Below are positions 1 through 6,624 of a stretch of 64,000 nt of DNA, piece after piece. The notes under the pieces are model-generated. The model saw only the letters and a list, made by a program, of their open reading frames with translations, was not told the origin of the DNA and searched no databases. The stretch's first letter is position 1. Every line of letters begins with the position of its first letter. Source of the stretch: Comamonas sp. NLF-1-9 (lineage in GTDB: Bacteria; Pseudomonadota; Gammaproteobacteria; Burkholderiales; Burkholderiaceae_C); NCBI RefSeq assembly GCF_019195435.1, contig NZ_CP078069.1, forward strand, positions 1,488,001 to 1,552,000. Direction: 5' to 3'. The position numbers and the translations under genes are program-made.

Positions 1-220
1 GCAGCACCACGCCGGGCTGCGCCACATCCGCGGCGCGCAGCGCGTAGCCGTCCATCGCGCTGTTGTCGCGCGGCGGAACCTGCAGGGGCGAGACCACGTC
101 CTGCGCCAGCACGCGGCGGTCGGCATCGAACAGCGAGACGCTTTCGCGCTCGCCCAGCGGCGTGGCCTGCGCCAGCAGCTCGGCCAGGGCTTCGTCCAGG
201 GGTTTGAGAGGGGTTTGCAT
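1..220 (-). CDS. moeA: Molybdopterin molybdenumtransferase MoeA, N-terminal part (cut by window start)
   Basis: Only the first 73 codons are inside the window; the gene reads leftward from an ATG at 218-220. The visible protein begins MQTPLKPLDEALAELLAQ and carries the motif PPRDNSAMDGYALR, which is the hallmark N-terminal block of MoeA/gephyrin. MoeA inserts molybdate into adenylylated molybdopterin to finish the molybdenum cofactor in the cytoplasm. It follows thrC on the same strand after 273 bases. A thrC-moeA order is usual in Burkholderiales. The same organism carries msrP, a molybdenum-cofactor enzyme, elsewhere in the window. The rest of the gene is not visible. Confidence 0.88.
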   Translation of the reverse strand, partial: MQTPLKPLDEALAELLAQATPLGERESVSLFDADRRVLAQDVVSPLQVPPRDNSAMDGYALRAADVAQPGVVL

Positions 221-446
221 GTCGGTGTCTCCAGCGGGGGGCGCCGCAGGGCAAGGCAGTGGCCGGCAACGGGCGCGAAGCGGCTGCGCACACTGCCCCG
301 CGCCCGCGGCCCGTGGCGCCCTGCGTGCCGCGCCCCGAAACGTGCAGGGTAGCGCAGCCATGGCCGCCCTGCGCGCCGCGGCTGCGCGGCCGGTGGCAAG
401 GGCCGGCGAACAGAGAGCTGCCAGGCAGCCCATTCGCTCCCGATTC

Positions 447-490
447 TGTAGCTGCAAGCGCTTGCCAGACGGGCGCTTCAGGGCGATTTG
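447..490 (+). repeat. Dispersed intergenic repeat, copy 1
   Basis: Begins TGTAGCTGCAAGCGCTTG and ends with GATTTGG. It lies directly downstream of the thrC stop (494-496) in the thrC-moeA gap. It shares the order TAGCT, GCGCTTG, a second GCGCTT/GCGTTTG block and an A/T-rich end with six other copies in the window. The rest of the 221-493 gap is very GC-rich with no gene I can support. Confidence 0.6.
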
Positions 491-493
491 GCC

Positions 494-1975
494 TTAGACC
501 GAGACCTGCGCCGCGATGGCCGCCTTGACGCCGGCAACCTCGGCGGGCAGCACGCTGACGCGCTTGGGCAGGTCTTCGATGCCGACGAATTGCGCCGGCC
601 GCTCGGGCGGATGGCCCAGCGCCTCGGTGATGGTCTGGGCGAACTTGATCGGCAAGGCGGTTTCCAGCACGAGCATGGGCTTGCCGTCCAGATGCTCGCG
701 CGCCACCTTCACGCCGTCGGCGGTGTGCGTGTCTATGGTCACGCCGCACCGCGCATGCACCTCGCGGATGGTGGCCAGACGGTCGGCATGGGTGCTGCGC
801 CCGCTGCGAAAGCCGTAGCACGCCGCGGCCTGGGCAAAGCGCGCATCGCCGCTCAGGTCGAAAAAACCCTGGCCGGGAAGCTGCTCGGCAAAAAGCCGCC
901 GCGTGGCCGCGCCGTCGCGCCCGAGCAGGTCGAAGACGAAGCGCTCGAAATTGCTCGCCTTGGAGATGTCCATCGAGGGGCTGGAGGTCTCCCGCGTATC
1001 GGCCGCGGCGCGCACGCGGTAGACGCCGGTGCGGAAGAACTCGTCGAGCACGTCGTTTTCATTGGTGGCGACGACCAGGTGCTCGACGGGCAGCCCCATC
1101 ATGCGCGCCACGTGCCCGGCGCAGACGTTGCCGAAGTTGCCCGACGGGACGGTAAAGCTCACCCGCGCTGCCCCCTCGCCCCTCTGGGGAGAGGGCTGGG
1201 GCAGGGGGCCGCCCCCCGCTTCAACGCGATCAGAGGTCGCCTGGAAGTACCCCGCAAAGTAATACACCACCTGCGCCAGCAGCCGCGCCCAGTTGATCGA
1301 GTTCACCGTGCCGATGCGGTACCTCGCCTTGAACGCGAGGTCGTTGCTGACCGCCTTGACGATGTCCTGGCAGTCGTCGAACACGCCCTCGATGGCGATG
1401 TTGTGGATGTTGGCATCCTGCAGGCTGAACATCTGCGCCTGCTGGAAGGGGCTCATGCGCCCGTGCGGGCTGAGCATGAAGACGCGGATGCCCCGCTTGC
1501 CGCGCATGGCGTATTCGGCGGCGCTGCCGGTGTCGCCGCTGGTCGCGCCCAGGATGTTGAGCTCTTCACCGCGCCGGCCCAACTCATATTCGAACAGATG
1601 GCCCAGCAGCTGCATGGCCATGTCCTTGAAGGCGAGCGTCGGGCCGTTGGACAGGCCCAGCAGGAACAGTCCCGGTTCCAAAGGCTTGAGCGGCACGATC
1701 TCGCGCGTGCCGAAGACCTGGGCGGTGTAGGTCTTGTCGCAGATCGCCCTCAGGTCGGCCGAGGGGATGTCGTCGATGTAGAGCGAGAGGATCTCGAAGG
1801 CCAGCGCCGCATAGCCCTGTTCGGCATGTACCTTGCGCAGGCGGGCAAGTTCGGCCGCATTCACCTGCGGATAGCGCTCGGGCAGGTACAGGCCGCCGTC
1901 GGGCGCCAGGCCTTCGAGCAGGATGTCGCAGAATTTTCGGGCTGTGGCGTCGCCACGGGTAGAGAGGTAGTGCAT
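494..1975 (-). CDS. thrC: Threonine synthase
   Basis: Converts O-phosphohomoserine to threonine with pyridoxal phosphate, the last step of threonine synthesis. The N-terminus (MHYLSTRG) and the block SNGPTLAFKDMAMQ are diagnostic; the PLP lysine is about residue 117, followed by the glycine-rich GATSGDTGS. I chose the ATG at 1975 because it matches the usual family start; a GTG at 1984 in frame would add three residues. Neither has a strong ribosome site. About 20 residues (roughly 251-270, DNA 1168-1220) form a Gly/Pro/Gln-rich insertion just before the conserved SFTVPSGNFGN block and look like an in-frame repeat element. The gene lies 21 bases after the PIN toxin stop and probably belongs to a hom-antitoxin-toxin-thrC transcript. 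Confidence 0.95.
   Translation of the reverse strand: MHYLSTRGDATARKFCDILLEGLAPDGGLYLPERYPQVNAAELARLRKVHAEQGYAALAFEILSLYIDDIPSADLRAICDKTYTAQVFGTREIVPLKPLEPGLFLLGLSNGPTLAFKDMAMQLLGHLFEYELGRRGEELNILGATSGDTGSAAEYAMRGKRGIRVFMLSPHGRMSPFQQAQMFSLQDANIHNIAIEGVFDDCQDIVKAVSNDLAFKARYRIGTVNSINWARLLAQVVYYFAGYFQATSDRVEAGGGPLPQPSPQRGEGAARVSFTVPSGNFGNVCAGHVARMMGLPVEHLVVATNENDVLDEFFRTGVYRVRAAADTRETSSPSMDISKASNFERFVFDLLGRDGAATRRLFAEQLPGQGFFDLSGDARFAQAAACYGFRSGRSTHADRLATIREVHARCGVTIDTHTADGVKVAREHLDGKPMLVLETALPIKFAQTITEALGHPPERPAQFVGIEDLPKRVSVLPAEVAGVKAAIAAQVSV
1168..1220. repeat. In-frame GC-rich repeat-like insertion inside thrC
   Basis: A stretch of C-runs and G-runs with partial self-complementarity (CCCCTCGCCCCTCT / GGGGAGAGGGCTGGGG). 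On the thrC strand it encodes PLPQPSPQRGEG, a peptide string I associate with a repeated element seen in many Burkholderiales and related genomes. The surrounding thrC sequence aligns with the family on both sides, so the segment is an insertion that kept the reading frame. Whether it is a mobile REP-type element cannot be shown from one copy. Confidence 0.6.
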
Positions 1976-1996
1976 GGGGTTCACTTGATGCCGATA

Positions 1997-2413
1997 TCAA
2001 GCATCCCAGGGGTTGACGAGCGTCAGGCCGGTGTCTTGAAAATGGCGGGTGTTGCGGGTCACCAGGGGCAAGCGGTGCGTGACTGCCGTCGCCGCGATCA
2101 GCAGATCAAGGTCTGCCTGCGGGCGGCCTATCGCCTGGCAAGACACCCGCAAGCGGCTCCAGGTGCGCCAGACCGCTTCATCCGTGGGCAGTATCTTGCC
2201 CTCGAAATCGTGACATAGCTGCTCAAACCACAGTTGCAAGCGGCTGCGCCGGGCGCTGGGCACCATGCGTTCAATGCCAAACAGAATCTCGCCCACGCTC
2301 ACGGCCGGTATCAGACACTGGCCCCGGTGCGCATCCAGCCATTGCCGAACGACAGGCTCGGGAAGCGATTTGAAAGATTCGGAGACCACGCAGGTATCCA
2401 GCAGCCAAACCAT
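1997..2413 (-). CDS. PIN-domain toxin (VapC/FitB-like)
   Basis: A 138-residue PIN-fold protein, the usual size for VapC/FitB toxins, which cut RNA using a cluster of acidic residues. Visible acidic positions are D6 in LLDTCVVSE, E42 in VGEILFGIE, and D101/D103 in ADLDLLIAATA, followed by the C-terminal TRNTRHF block. The ATG at 2413 is five bases beyond the antitoxin stop; a GTG at 2422 overlaps that stop by four bases and is an equally possible start. It sits between the antitoxin and thrC on the same strand. The exact RNA target cannot be read from sequence. Intact: no frameshift or missing acidic residue seen. Confidence 0.88.
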   Translation of the reverse strand: MVWLLDTCVVSESFKSLPEPVVRQWLDAHRGQCLIPAVSVGEILFGIERMVPSARRSRLQLWFEQLCHDFEGKILPTDEAVWRTWSRLRVSCQAIGRPQADLDLLIAATAVTHRLPLVTRNTRHFQDTGLTLVNPWDA

Positions 2414-2418
2414 GGCAC

Positions 2419-2673
2419 TCACTCACCCAGAGGTTCCAGGGGCTTGATGCTGGTGCGCTCCGGCAACTCGAAATCATCGGCTTTGGGGGCATTGAGCAGA
2501 AAGTCGACAAACCCGTCATCGCCATGCGATGCAGTGCTCTCCTGCTCTACCGCCACCATCCGTACCACGGGCTTGCCGTGGCGCGTAACGGTCTGCGGGC
2601 CTTCGCTCAGGGCCCGGTCTATCATTTCGCTGAAGTGGTTCTTGGCTTCTTGTACTTGCCATACTGAGGACAT
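2419..2673 (-). CDS. Phd/YefM-family antitoxin
   Basis: An 84-residue protein beginning MSSVWQVQEAKNHFSEMIDRA, with the TVTRHGKPVVRMV block typical of Phd/YefM antitoxins. The N-terminal half is expected to bind the operator DNA and the acidic C-terminal tail to cover the toxin. It has a clear ribosome site (AGGAG, seven bases before ATG) and ends where the PIN toxin begins, the normal antitoxin-first order. A perfect inverted repeat lies just upstream in the 62-base gap after hom and suggests self-regulation. Phd-type antitoxin with PIN-type toxin is a common pairing. Confidence 0.88.
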   Translation of the reverse strand: MSSVWQVQEAKNHFSEMIDRALSEGPQTVTRHGKPVVRMVAVEQESTASHGDDGFVDFLLNAPKADDFELPERTSIKPLEPLGE

Positions 2674-2697
2674 GGCCAGCTCCTGAAAAATCCGTTA

Positions 2698-2729
2698 TTC
2701 TGGCCTGATTTTATCTGATCTGGCCAGAA
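2698..2729 (-). promoter_or_regulatory. Inverted-repeat operator/promoter of the toxin-antitoxin pair
   Basis: A perfect 8-base inverted repeat, TTCTGGCC-N16-GGCCAGAA, lies between the end of hom and the antitoxin start. The spacer on the minus strand contains GATAAAAT, which could act as a -10 element. Toxin-antitoxin pairs normally repress their own promoter through such repeats, so this is the likely antitoxin binding site. No convincing -35 is visible, since it would fall in the end of hom. Confidence 0.6.
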
Positions 2730-2735
2730 ACGCCC

Positions 2736-4094
2736 TCAGTTCAGCTCTTCCTTGCGGATGCGCGTGATCGGCGCGAGCACCGTGGGCAGCGGCTGGATCT
2801 GTGCCAGCGCGCCGTCAAGGTCGCCCTCGCGGGTGTCGTGGGTGAGGATGATCAGGTCGGTCTGCGGTATGCCCTGCGTGCCCTCGGGCGCGGTGCCCTC
2901 GCTGACTACCTCCTGCGCTTCGCGCTGCAGGATGGCGTCGATGCTGATGCCCGCGCCCGCCAGGATGCCGGTGATGCGCGCCAGCACGCCGGCCTCGTCC
3001 ACCACGCGGATGCGCAGGTAGTAGCCGGTGACCACCTCGGCCATGGGCAGCACGGGCAGGTCGCCGCCGGCCGCCGCCAGCGTGCTGCTCTGAAAGGCCA
3101 GCGGCGGCACGCGGTGCGTGGGGTCGGCGCCGTCCAGGCGCGCGATGTCCACCAGGTCGGCAATCACCGCACTGGCCGTCGGCTCGCTGCCGGCGCCCTT
3201 GCCGTAGTAGAGCGTGGCACCGACCGCGTCGCCCTGCACCACCACCGCGTTCATCGCGCCATCGACGTTGGCGATCAGGCGCCGCGCCGGGATCAGGGTG
3301 GGGTGCACGCGCAGCTCCACGCCCTTGTCGGTGCGCCGGGTGATGCCCAGCAGCTTGATGCGGTAGCCCAGCTGCTCGGCGTACCTGATGTCGGCACTCG
3401 CGAGCCTGGTGATGCCTTCCACGTGGCACTTGTCGAACTGCACCGGTATGCCGAAGGCAATCGCGCTGATGAGCGTCGCCTTGTGCGCCGCGTCCACGCC
3501 CTCGATGTCGAAGGTGGGGTCGGCCTCGGCGTAGCCCAGGCGCTGGGCGTCCTTGAGGGCGGCGGCGAAGTCCATGCCCTTGTCGCGCATCTCGCTGAGG
3601 ATGAAATTCGTCGTGCCGTTGATGATGCCCGCCACCCACTGGATGCGGTTGGCCGTCAGCCCCTCGCGCAGCGCCTTGATGATGGGAATGCCCCCGGCGA
3701 CTGCCGCCTCGAAGGCGATGATCACGCCCTTGGCCGCGGCCGCGCGGAAGATCTCGGTGCCGTGCACCGCCAGCAGCGCCTTGTTCGCCGTGACCACGTG
3801 CTTGCCCTGGCCAATGGCCTCCATCACCAGCTGCCGGGCTATGCCGTAGCCGCCGATCAGCTCCACCACCACGTCGATCTCGGGGTTGGCGATGACCTCG
3901 CGCGCATCGCCCACCACGCGCACGCCGTCGCCCACGATGGAGCGCGCGCGCGCGGTGTCCAGGTCGGCCACCATGGTGATCTCTATCGCCCGCCCGGCAC
4001 GCCGGCCGATCTCTTCCTGGTTGCGCGAGAGCACCTGGAAGGTGCCGCTGCCTACGGTGCCTATGCCGAGCAGGCCGACTTGGATGGGTTTCAT
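2736..4094 (-). CDS. hom: Homoserine dehydrogenase
   Basis: Reduces aspartate semialdehyde to homoserine, the branch point toward threonine and methionine. The 452-residue protein starts MKPIQVGLLGIGTVGSG, giving the GxGxxG nucleotide-binding loop within the first 17 residues. The central catalytic domain has NKALLAVHG and DPTFDIEGVDAAHK. A C-terminal ACT domain (from about residue 360, YYLRIRVVDEAGVLARITG) is the usual site of threonine feedback control. I chose the ATG at 4094; an upstream in-frame extension would run back through the repeat and into alaT and is not credible. It follows alaT on the same strand after 37 bases, filled by a copy of the dispersed repeat. Confidence 0.96.
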   Translation of the reverse strand: MKPIQVGLLGIGTVGSGTFQVLSRNQEEIGRRAGRAIEITMVADLDTARARSIVGDGVRVVGDAREVIANPEIDVVVELIGGYGIARQLVMEAIGQGKHVVTANKALLAVHGTEIFRAAAAKGVIIAFEAAVAGGIPIIKALREGLTANRIQWVAGIINGTTNFILSEMRDKGMDFAAALKDAQRLGYAEADPTFDIEGVDAAHKATLISAIAFGIPVQFDKCHVEGITRLASADIRYAEQLGYRIKLLGITRRTDKGVELRVHPTLIPARRLIANVDGAMNAVVVQGDAVGATLYYGKGAGSEPTASAVIADLVDIARLDGADPTHRVPPLAFQSSTLAAAGGDLPVLPMAEVVTGYYLRIRVVDEAGVLARITGILAGAGISIDAILQREAQEVVSEGTAPEGTQGIPQTDLIILTHDTREGDLDGALAQIQPLPTVLAPITRIRKEELN

Positions 4095-4105
4095 GGTTTT
4101 ACTAG

Positions 4106-4148
4106 TCAAATAGGGCTCAAACGCTTGCCAGTCAAGCGCGAGCAGCTT
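4106..4148 (-). repeat. Dispersed repeat, copy 2 (overlaps the end of alaT)
   Basis: On the minus strand reads AGCTGCTCGCGCTTG, then GGCAAGCGTTTGAG and an A/T-rich end, matching the other copies. CGCTTG and CAAGCG can form a short hairpin. The alaT stop codon (4132-4134) lies inside it, so the last codons of alaT are repeat sequence. It also forms nearly all of the alaT-hom spacer. Confidence 0.6.
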
Positions 4149-5406
4149 CTTTTTCAGGATTGATGACAAGCACGGATGCCGGCTTGGCGCGGCGCGCGCG
4201 ATACTGCTCCAGGAACTTGGCCAGACGCCCGATCGCCTCGCGCAGGTCGCTCTTGTGCGGCAGGAAGACGATGCGAAAGTGCTGGTGATCGGGGTAGTTG
4301 AAACCCGTGCCCTGCACCAGCATCACGCGCGTGGCGCGCAGCACTTCCATGAAGAACTGGCGGTCGTCCTCGATCGGGTACATCTCGGGATCGAGGCGCG
4401 GGAACATGTACAGCGCCGCCTGGGGCTTGACGCAGGTGACGCCCGGGATCGCGGTGATCAGCTCATAGGCCAGGTCGCGCTGCACGCGCAGGCGCCCGCC
4501 TTCCCTGATCAGATCGTTGATGCTCTGGTAGCCGCCCAGGGCGGTCTGGATCGCCCACTGGCCCGGCACGTTGGAGCCGAGCTTGAGGTTGGCCAGCATG
4601 TTCAAGCCCTCGATGTAGTCGCCGGCCAGCGACTTGTCGCCCGAGACCACCATCCAGCCGGCGCGAAAGCCGCAGGAGCGGTAGGCCTTGGAGAGCGAGT
4701 TGAAAGTGAGCGTGAGCACGTCCGTCGAAAGGCTGGCCATGGCCGTGTGGCGCGCGCCCTCGTACAGCACCTTGTCGTAGACCTCGTCGACCAGCAGCAC
4801 CAGTTCGTGCTCGCGCGCCAGCTGCACGATGCCCTTGAGCAGTTCGTCGGAATACAGCGCGCCCGTGGGGTTGTTCGGGTTGATCACCACGATGCCGCGC
4901 GTCTTCGGCCCGATCTTGGCGCGCATGTCGGCCAGGTCCGGCATCCAGCCGCGCGCCTCGTCGCAGACGTAATGCACCGGCACGCCACCGGCCAGGCTGG
5001 TCGCGGCCGTCCACAGCGGATAGTCGGGCGCGGGCAGCAGCAGCTCGTCGCCGTCGTCAAGCAGCGCATTGGTCGCCATCACGATCAGCTCGCTCGCGCC
5101 ATTGCCCAGGTAGATGTCGTCCAGCGTGACGCCGGCGATGCCCTGCTGCTGCGTGTAGTGCATCACCGCCTTGCGCGCGGCGAAGAGGCCCTTGCTGTCC
5201 GAGTAACCGGCGGACTCGGGCAGGTTGCGGATCATGTCCTGCACCACCTCGTCGGGCGGATCGAAGCCGAACGGCGCCATGTTGCCGATATTGAGCTTGA
5301 TGATCTTCTGGCCCTCTTCCTCCATCTGCCGCGCCGCGTCCACGATGGGGCCGCGCACGTCGTAGAGCACGTTGTTCAGTTTGGCGGATTTGTGCAGCGG
5401 TTTCAT
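4132..5406 (-). CDS. alaT: Alanine (glutamate-pyruvate) aminotransferase AlaT
   Basis: A class I/II aminotransferase of 424 residues that makes alanine from pyruvate with glutamate as donor. The start MKPLHKSAKLNNVLYDVRGP is characteristic of AlaT. Visible motifs are the substrate/cofactor asparagine block NPNNPTG (about 177-183) and the PLP lysine in SLSKAYRSCGFRAGW (K240). The ATG at 5406 is preferred to a longer in-frame start at 5487, because the extra residues do not look like the family and would run through the divergent promoter region. The last residues (KEAARA) and stop come from a dispersed repeat. AlaT upstream of hom-thrC is the normal Burkholderiales order. Confidence 0.92.
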   Translation of the reverse strand: MKPLHKSAKLNNVLYDVRGPIVDAARQMEEEGQKIIKLNIGNMAPFGFDPPDEVVQDMIRNLPESAGYSDSKGLFAARKAVMHYTQQQGIAGVTLDDIYLGNGASELIVMATNALLDDGDELLLPAPDYPLWTAATSLAGGVPVHYVCDEARGWMPDLADMRAKIGPKTRGIVVINPNNPTGALYSDELLKGIVQLAREHELVLLVDEVYDKVLYEGARHTAMASLSTDVLTLTFNSLSKAYRSCGFRAGWMVVSGDKSLAGDYIEGLNMLANLKLGSNVPGQWAIQTALGGYQSINDLIREGGRLRVQRDLAYELITAIPGVTCVKPQAALYMFPRLDPEMYPIEDDRQFFMEVLRATRVMLVQGTGFNYPDHQHFRIVFLPHKSDLREAIGRLAKFLEQYRARRAKPASVLVINPEKEAARA

Positions 5407-5436
5407 GGCACCGGGCCTCTGGCGGCGAACGAAACC

Positions 5437-5442
5437 TATAAT
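5437..5442 (+). promoter_or_regulatory. Possible -10 element (TATAAT) between alaT and the Mth938-like gene
   Basis: A perfect TATAAT on the plus strand in the short divergent gap, 53 bases before the ATG at 5496. No good -35 is seen at the right spacing. The same A/T-rich patch could also serve alaT on the minus strand. Confidence 0.3.
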
Positions 5443-5495
5443 TTGACCACACTTGCCTGCCGCCCATGCTGCAGTGCAACCTAACATACCCCACC

Positions 5496-5861
5496 ATGAA
5501 GTTCCAGCCCGATCGCAGCGACACCCAGACCGTCACCGGCTACGGCCCGGGCTGGATCGCGGTGGATGCCGAGCGGCTCACGCACAGCGTGATCATCGGC
5601 TTCAGCGGCGAGCGCATCGACTGGAAGTGCGAGCGCTTCGAAGACCTCTCGCCCGCCCACTTCGCCCAGCTGGCGGAGCTGGACGCCGAGGTGGTCATCT
5701 TCGGCAGCGGGGAGCGCGGGCGCTTCGTGCCGCCGCAGTGGCTCAAGCCCTTGATGGCGCGCCACGTCGGCATGGAAACCATGGACACCCACGCGGCCTG
5801 CCGCACCTACAACATCCTCGCCGGCGAAGGCCGCAAGGTGTTTGCGGCGCTGCTCGTCTGA
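5496..5861 (+). CDS. Mth938-like domain (DUF498) protein
   Basis: A small 121-residue single-domain protein beginning MKFQPDRSDTQTVTGYG. The blocks VIIGFSGERIDW and VVIFGSGERGRFVPP match the Mth938/DUF498 fold; family relatives in other organisms are respiratory-complex assembly factors (NDUFAF3-like), but a function in bacteria is not established. An upstream ATG at 5466 would add ten residues; I prefer 5496 because the homologous part begins there. It is divergent from alaT and upstream of bcp. A gene of this family next to alaT is a conserved arrangement in Burkholderiales. Confidence 0.82.
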   Translation: MKFQPDRSDTQTVTGYGPGWIAVDAERLTHSVIIGFSGERIDWKCERFEDLSPAHFAQLAELDAEVVIFGSGERGRFVPPQWLKPLMARHVGMETMDTHAACRTYNILAGEGRKVFAALLV

Positions 5862-5946
5862 GCGCGCGCAAACCGCCGTGGCGGGCTGCGCGGGCCTGTC
5901 GCAACTGGCTTTTTTCCCAGCGACGGGTTAAAATGGCGGTCTTGCA

Positions 5947-5984
5947 GCCGAGGGTTACGCACCTACCTCCCAATCACCCTCGGC
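5947..5984 (+). other. Stem-loop in the bcp leader
   Basis: GCCGAGGG (5947-5954) and CCCTCGGC (5977-5984) form a perfect 8-base stem with a 22-base loop. It lies about 35 bases before the bcp start and just after a possible -10 (TAAAAT, 5929-5934), so it would sit near the 5' end of the transcript. The loop is C-rich (CCTACCTCCC). A regulatory role is only inferred. Confidence 0.4.
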
Positions 5985-6019
5985 ATTTGTACGGCCCCAC
6001 ACGAGAGAGACGAACTGCC

Positions 6020-6508
6020 ATGGCGATTGCTGTCAACAAACCCCTTCCTGAATTCGAAGCCAACGCGACCGGCGAAGTGCATGTCTCCAACGTCTCGCAT
6101 CTGGGCCAGGCGCTGGTGCTGTACTTCTACCCCAAGGACAATACCCCCGGCTGCACGACGGAAGCCATGCAGTTTCGCGACAGGTACAAGGATTTCGTCA
6201 AGCTCGGCGCCGAGGTCTTCGGCGTCTCGCGCGACAACATGAAGTCGCACGACGACTTCAAGGCCAAGCTCGAGCTGCCCTTCGAGCTGATCGCCGACAC
6301 CGAAGAGAAAATGTGCCACATGTTCGGCGTGGTCAAGAACAAGATCATGTACGGCAAGAAGGTCAAGGGCATCGAGCGCTCCACCTTCCTCATCAATGCC
6401 GACGGCATCGTGGTGCAGGAGTGGCGCGGCCTGAAGGTGCCGGGCCACGTCGAAGACGTGCTCAAGGCCGTCAAGGCGCTCAAGACCCCGGTCAAGAAGG
6501 TCGCCTGA
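6020..6508 (+). CDS. bcp: Thioredoxin-dependent peroxiredoxin Bcp/PrxQ
   Basis: A 162-residue thiol peroxidase that reduces hydrogen peroxide and organic peroxides in the cytoplasm. The active-site block FYPKDNTPGCTTEAMQFRD places the peroxidatic cysteine at C45. The E. coli-type resolving cysteine five residues later is replaced by methionine (M50); the only other cysteine is C99, so this is either a 1-Cys enzyme or uses C99. Preceded by a 158-base leader with a stem-loop, and followed by a strong terminator. Typical length for the family. Confidence 0.94.
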   Translation: MAIAVNKPLPEFEANATGEVHVSNVSHLGQALVLYFYPKDNTPGCTTEAMQFRDRYKDFVKLGAEVFGVSRDNMKSHDDFKAKLELPFELIADTEEKMCHMFGVVKNKIMYGKKVKGIERSTFLINADGIVVQEWRGLKVPGHVEDVLKAVKALKTPVKKVA

Positions 6509-6577
6509 GCGTGGCCTCCCTCCCATGGGGAGCGCATGCATAATGGCCCCATGGGCCTGAACCACAGCCATGTCACG

Positions 6578-6606
6578 AAAGCCGCCCGGTCTCCCGGGCG
6601 GCTTTT
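6578..6606 (+). terminator. Rho-independent terminator after bcp
   Basis: GCCGCCCGG (6581-6589), a four-base loop, then CCGGGCGGC (6594-6602) and TTTT. A run of A before the stem makes it potentially active in both directions. It lies between bcp and the PhoH gene, so the latter needs its own promoter. Confidence 0.8.
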
Positions 6607-6624
6607 CCATTTCTGAACACCCCC

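Noticed and set aside
488..2218. A 576-codon open frame on the plus strand opposite thrC and the toxin gene
   Set aside because: High GC content opens long antisense frames; the translation has no recognisable domain and the minus strand holds clear thrC and PIN genes.
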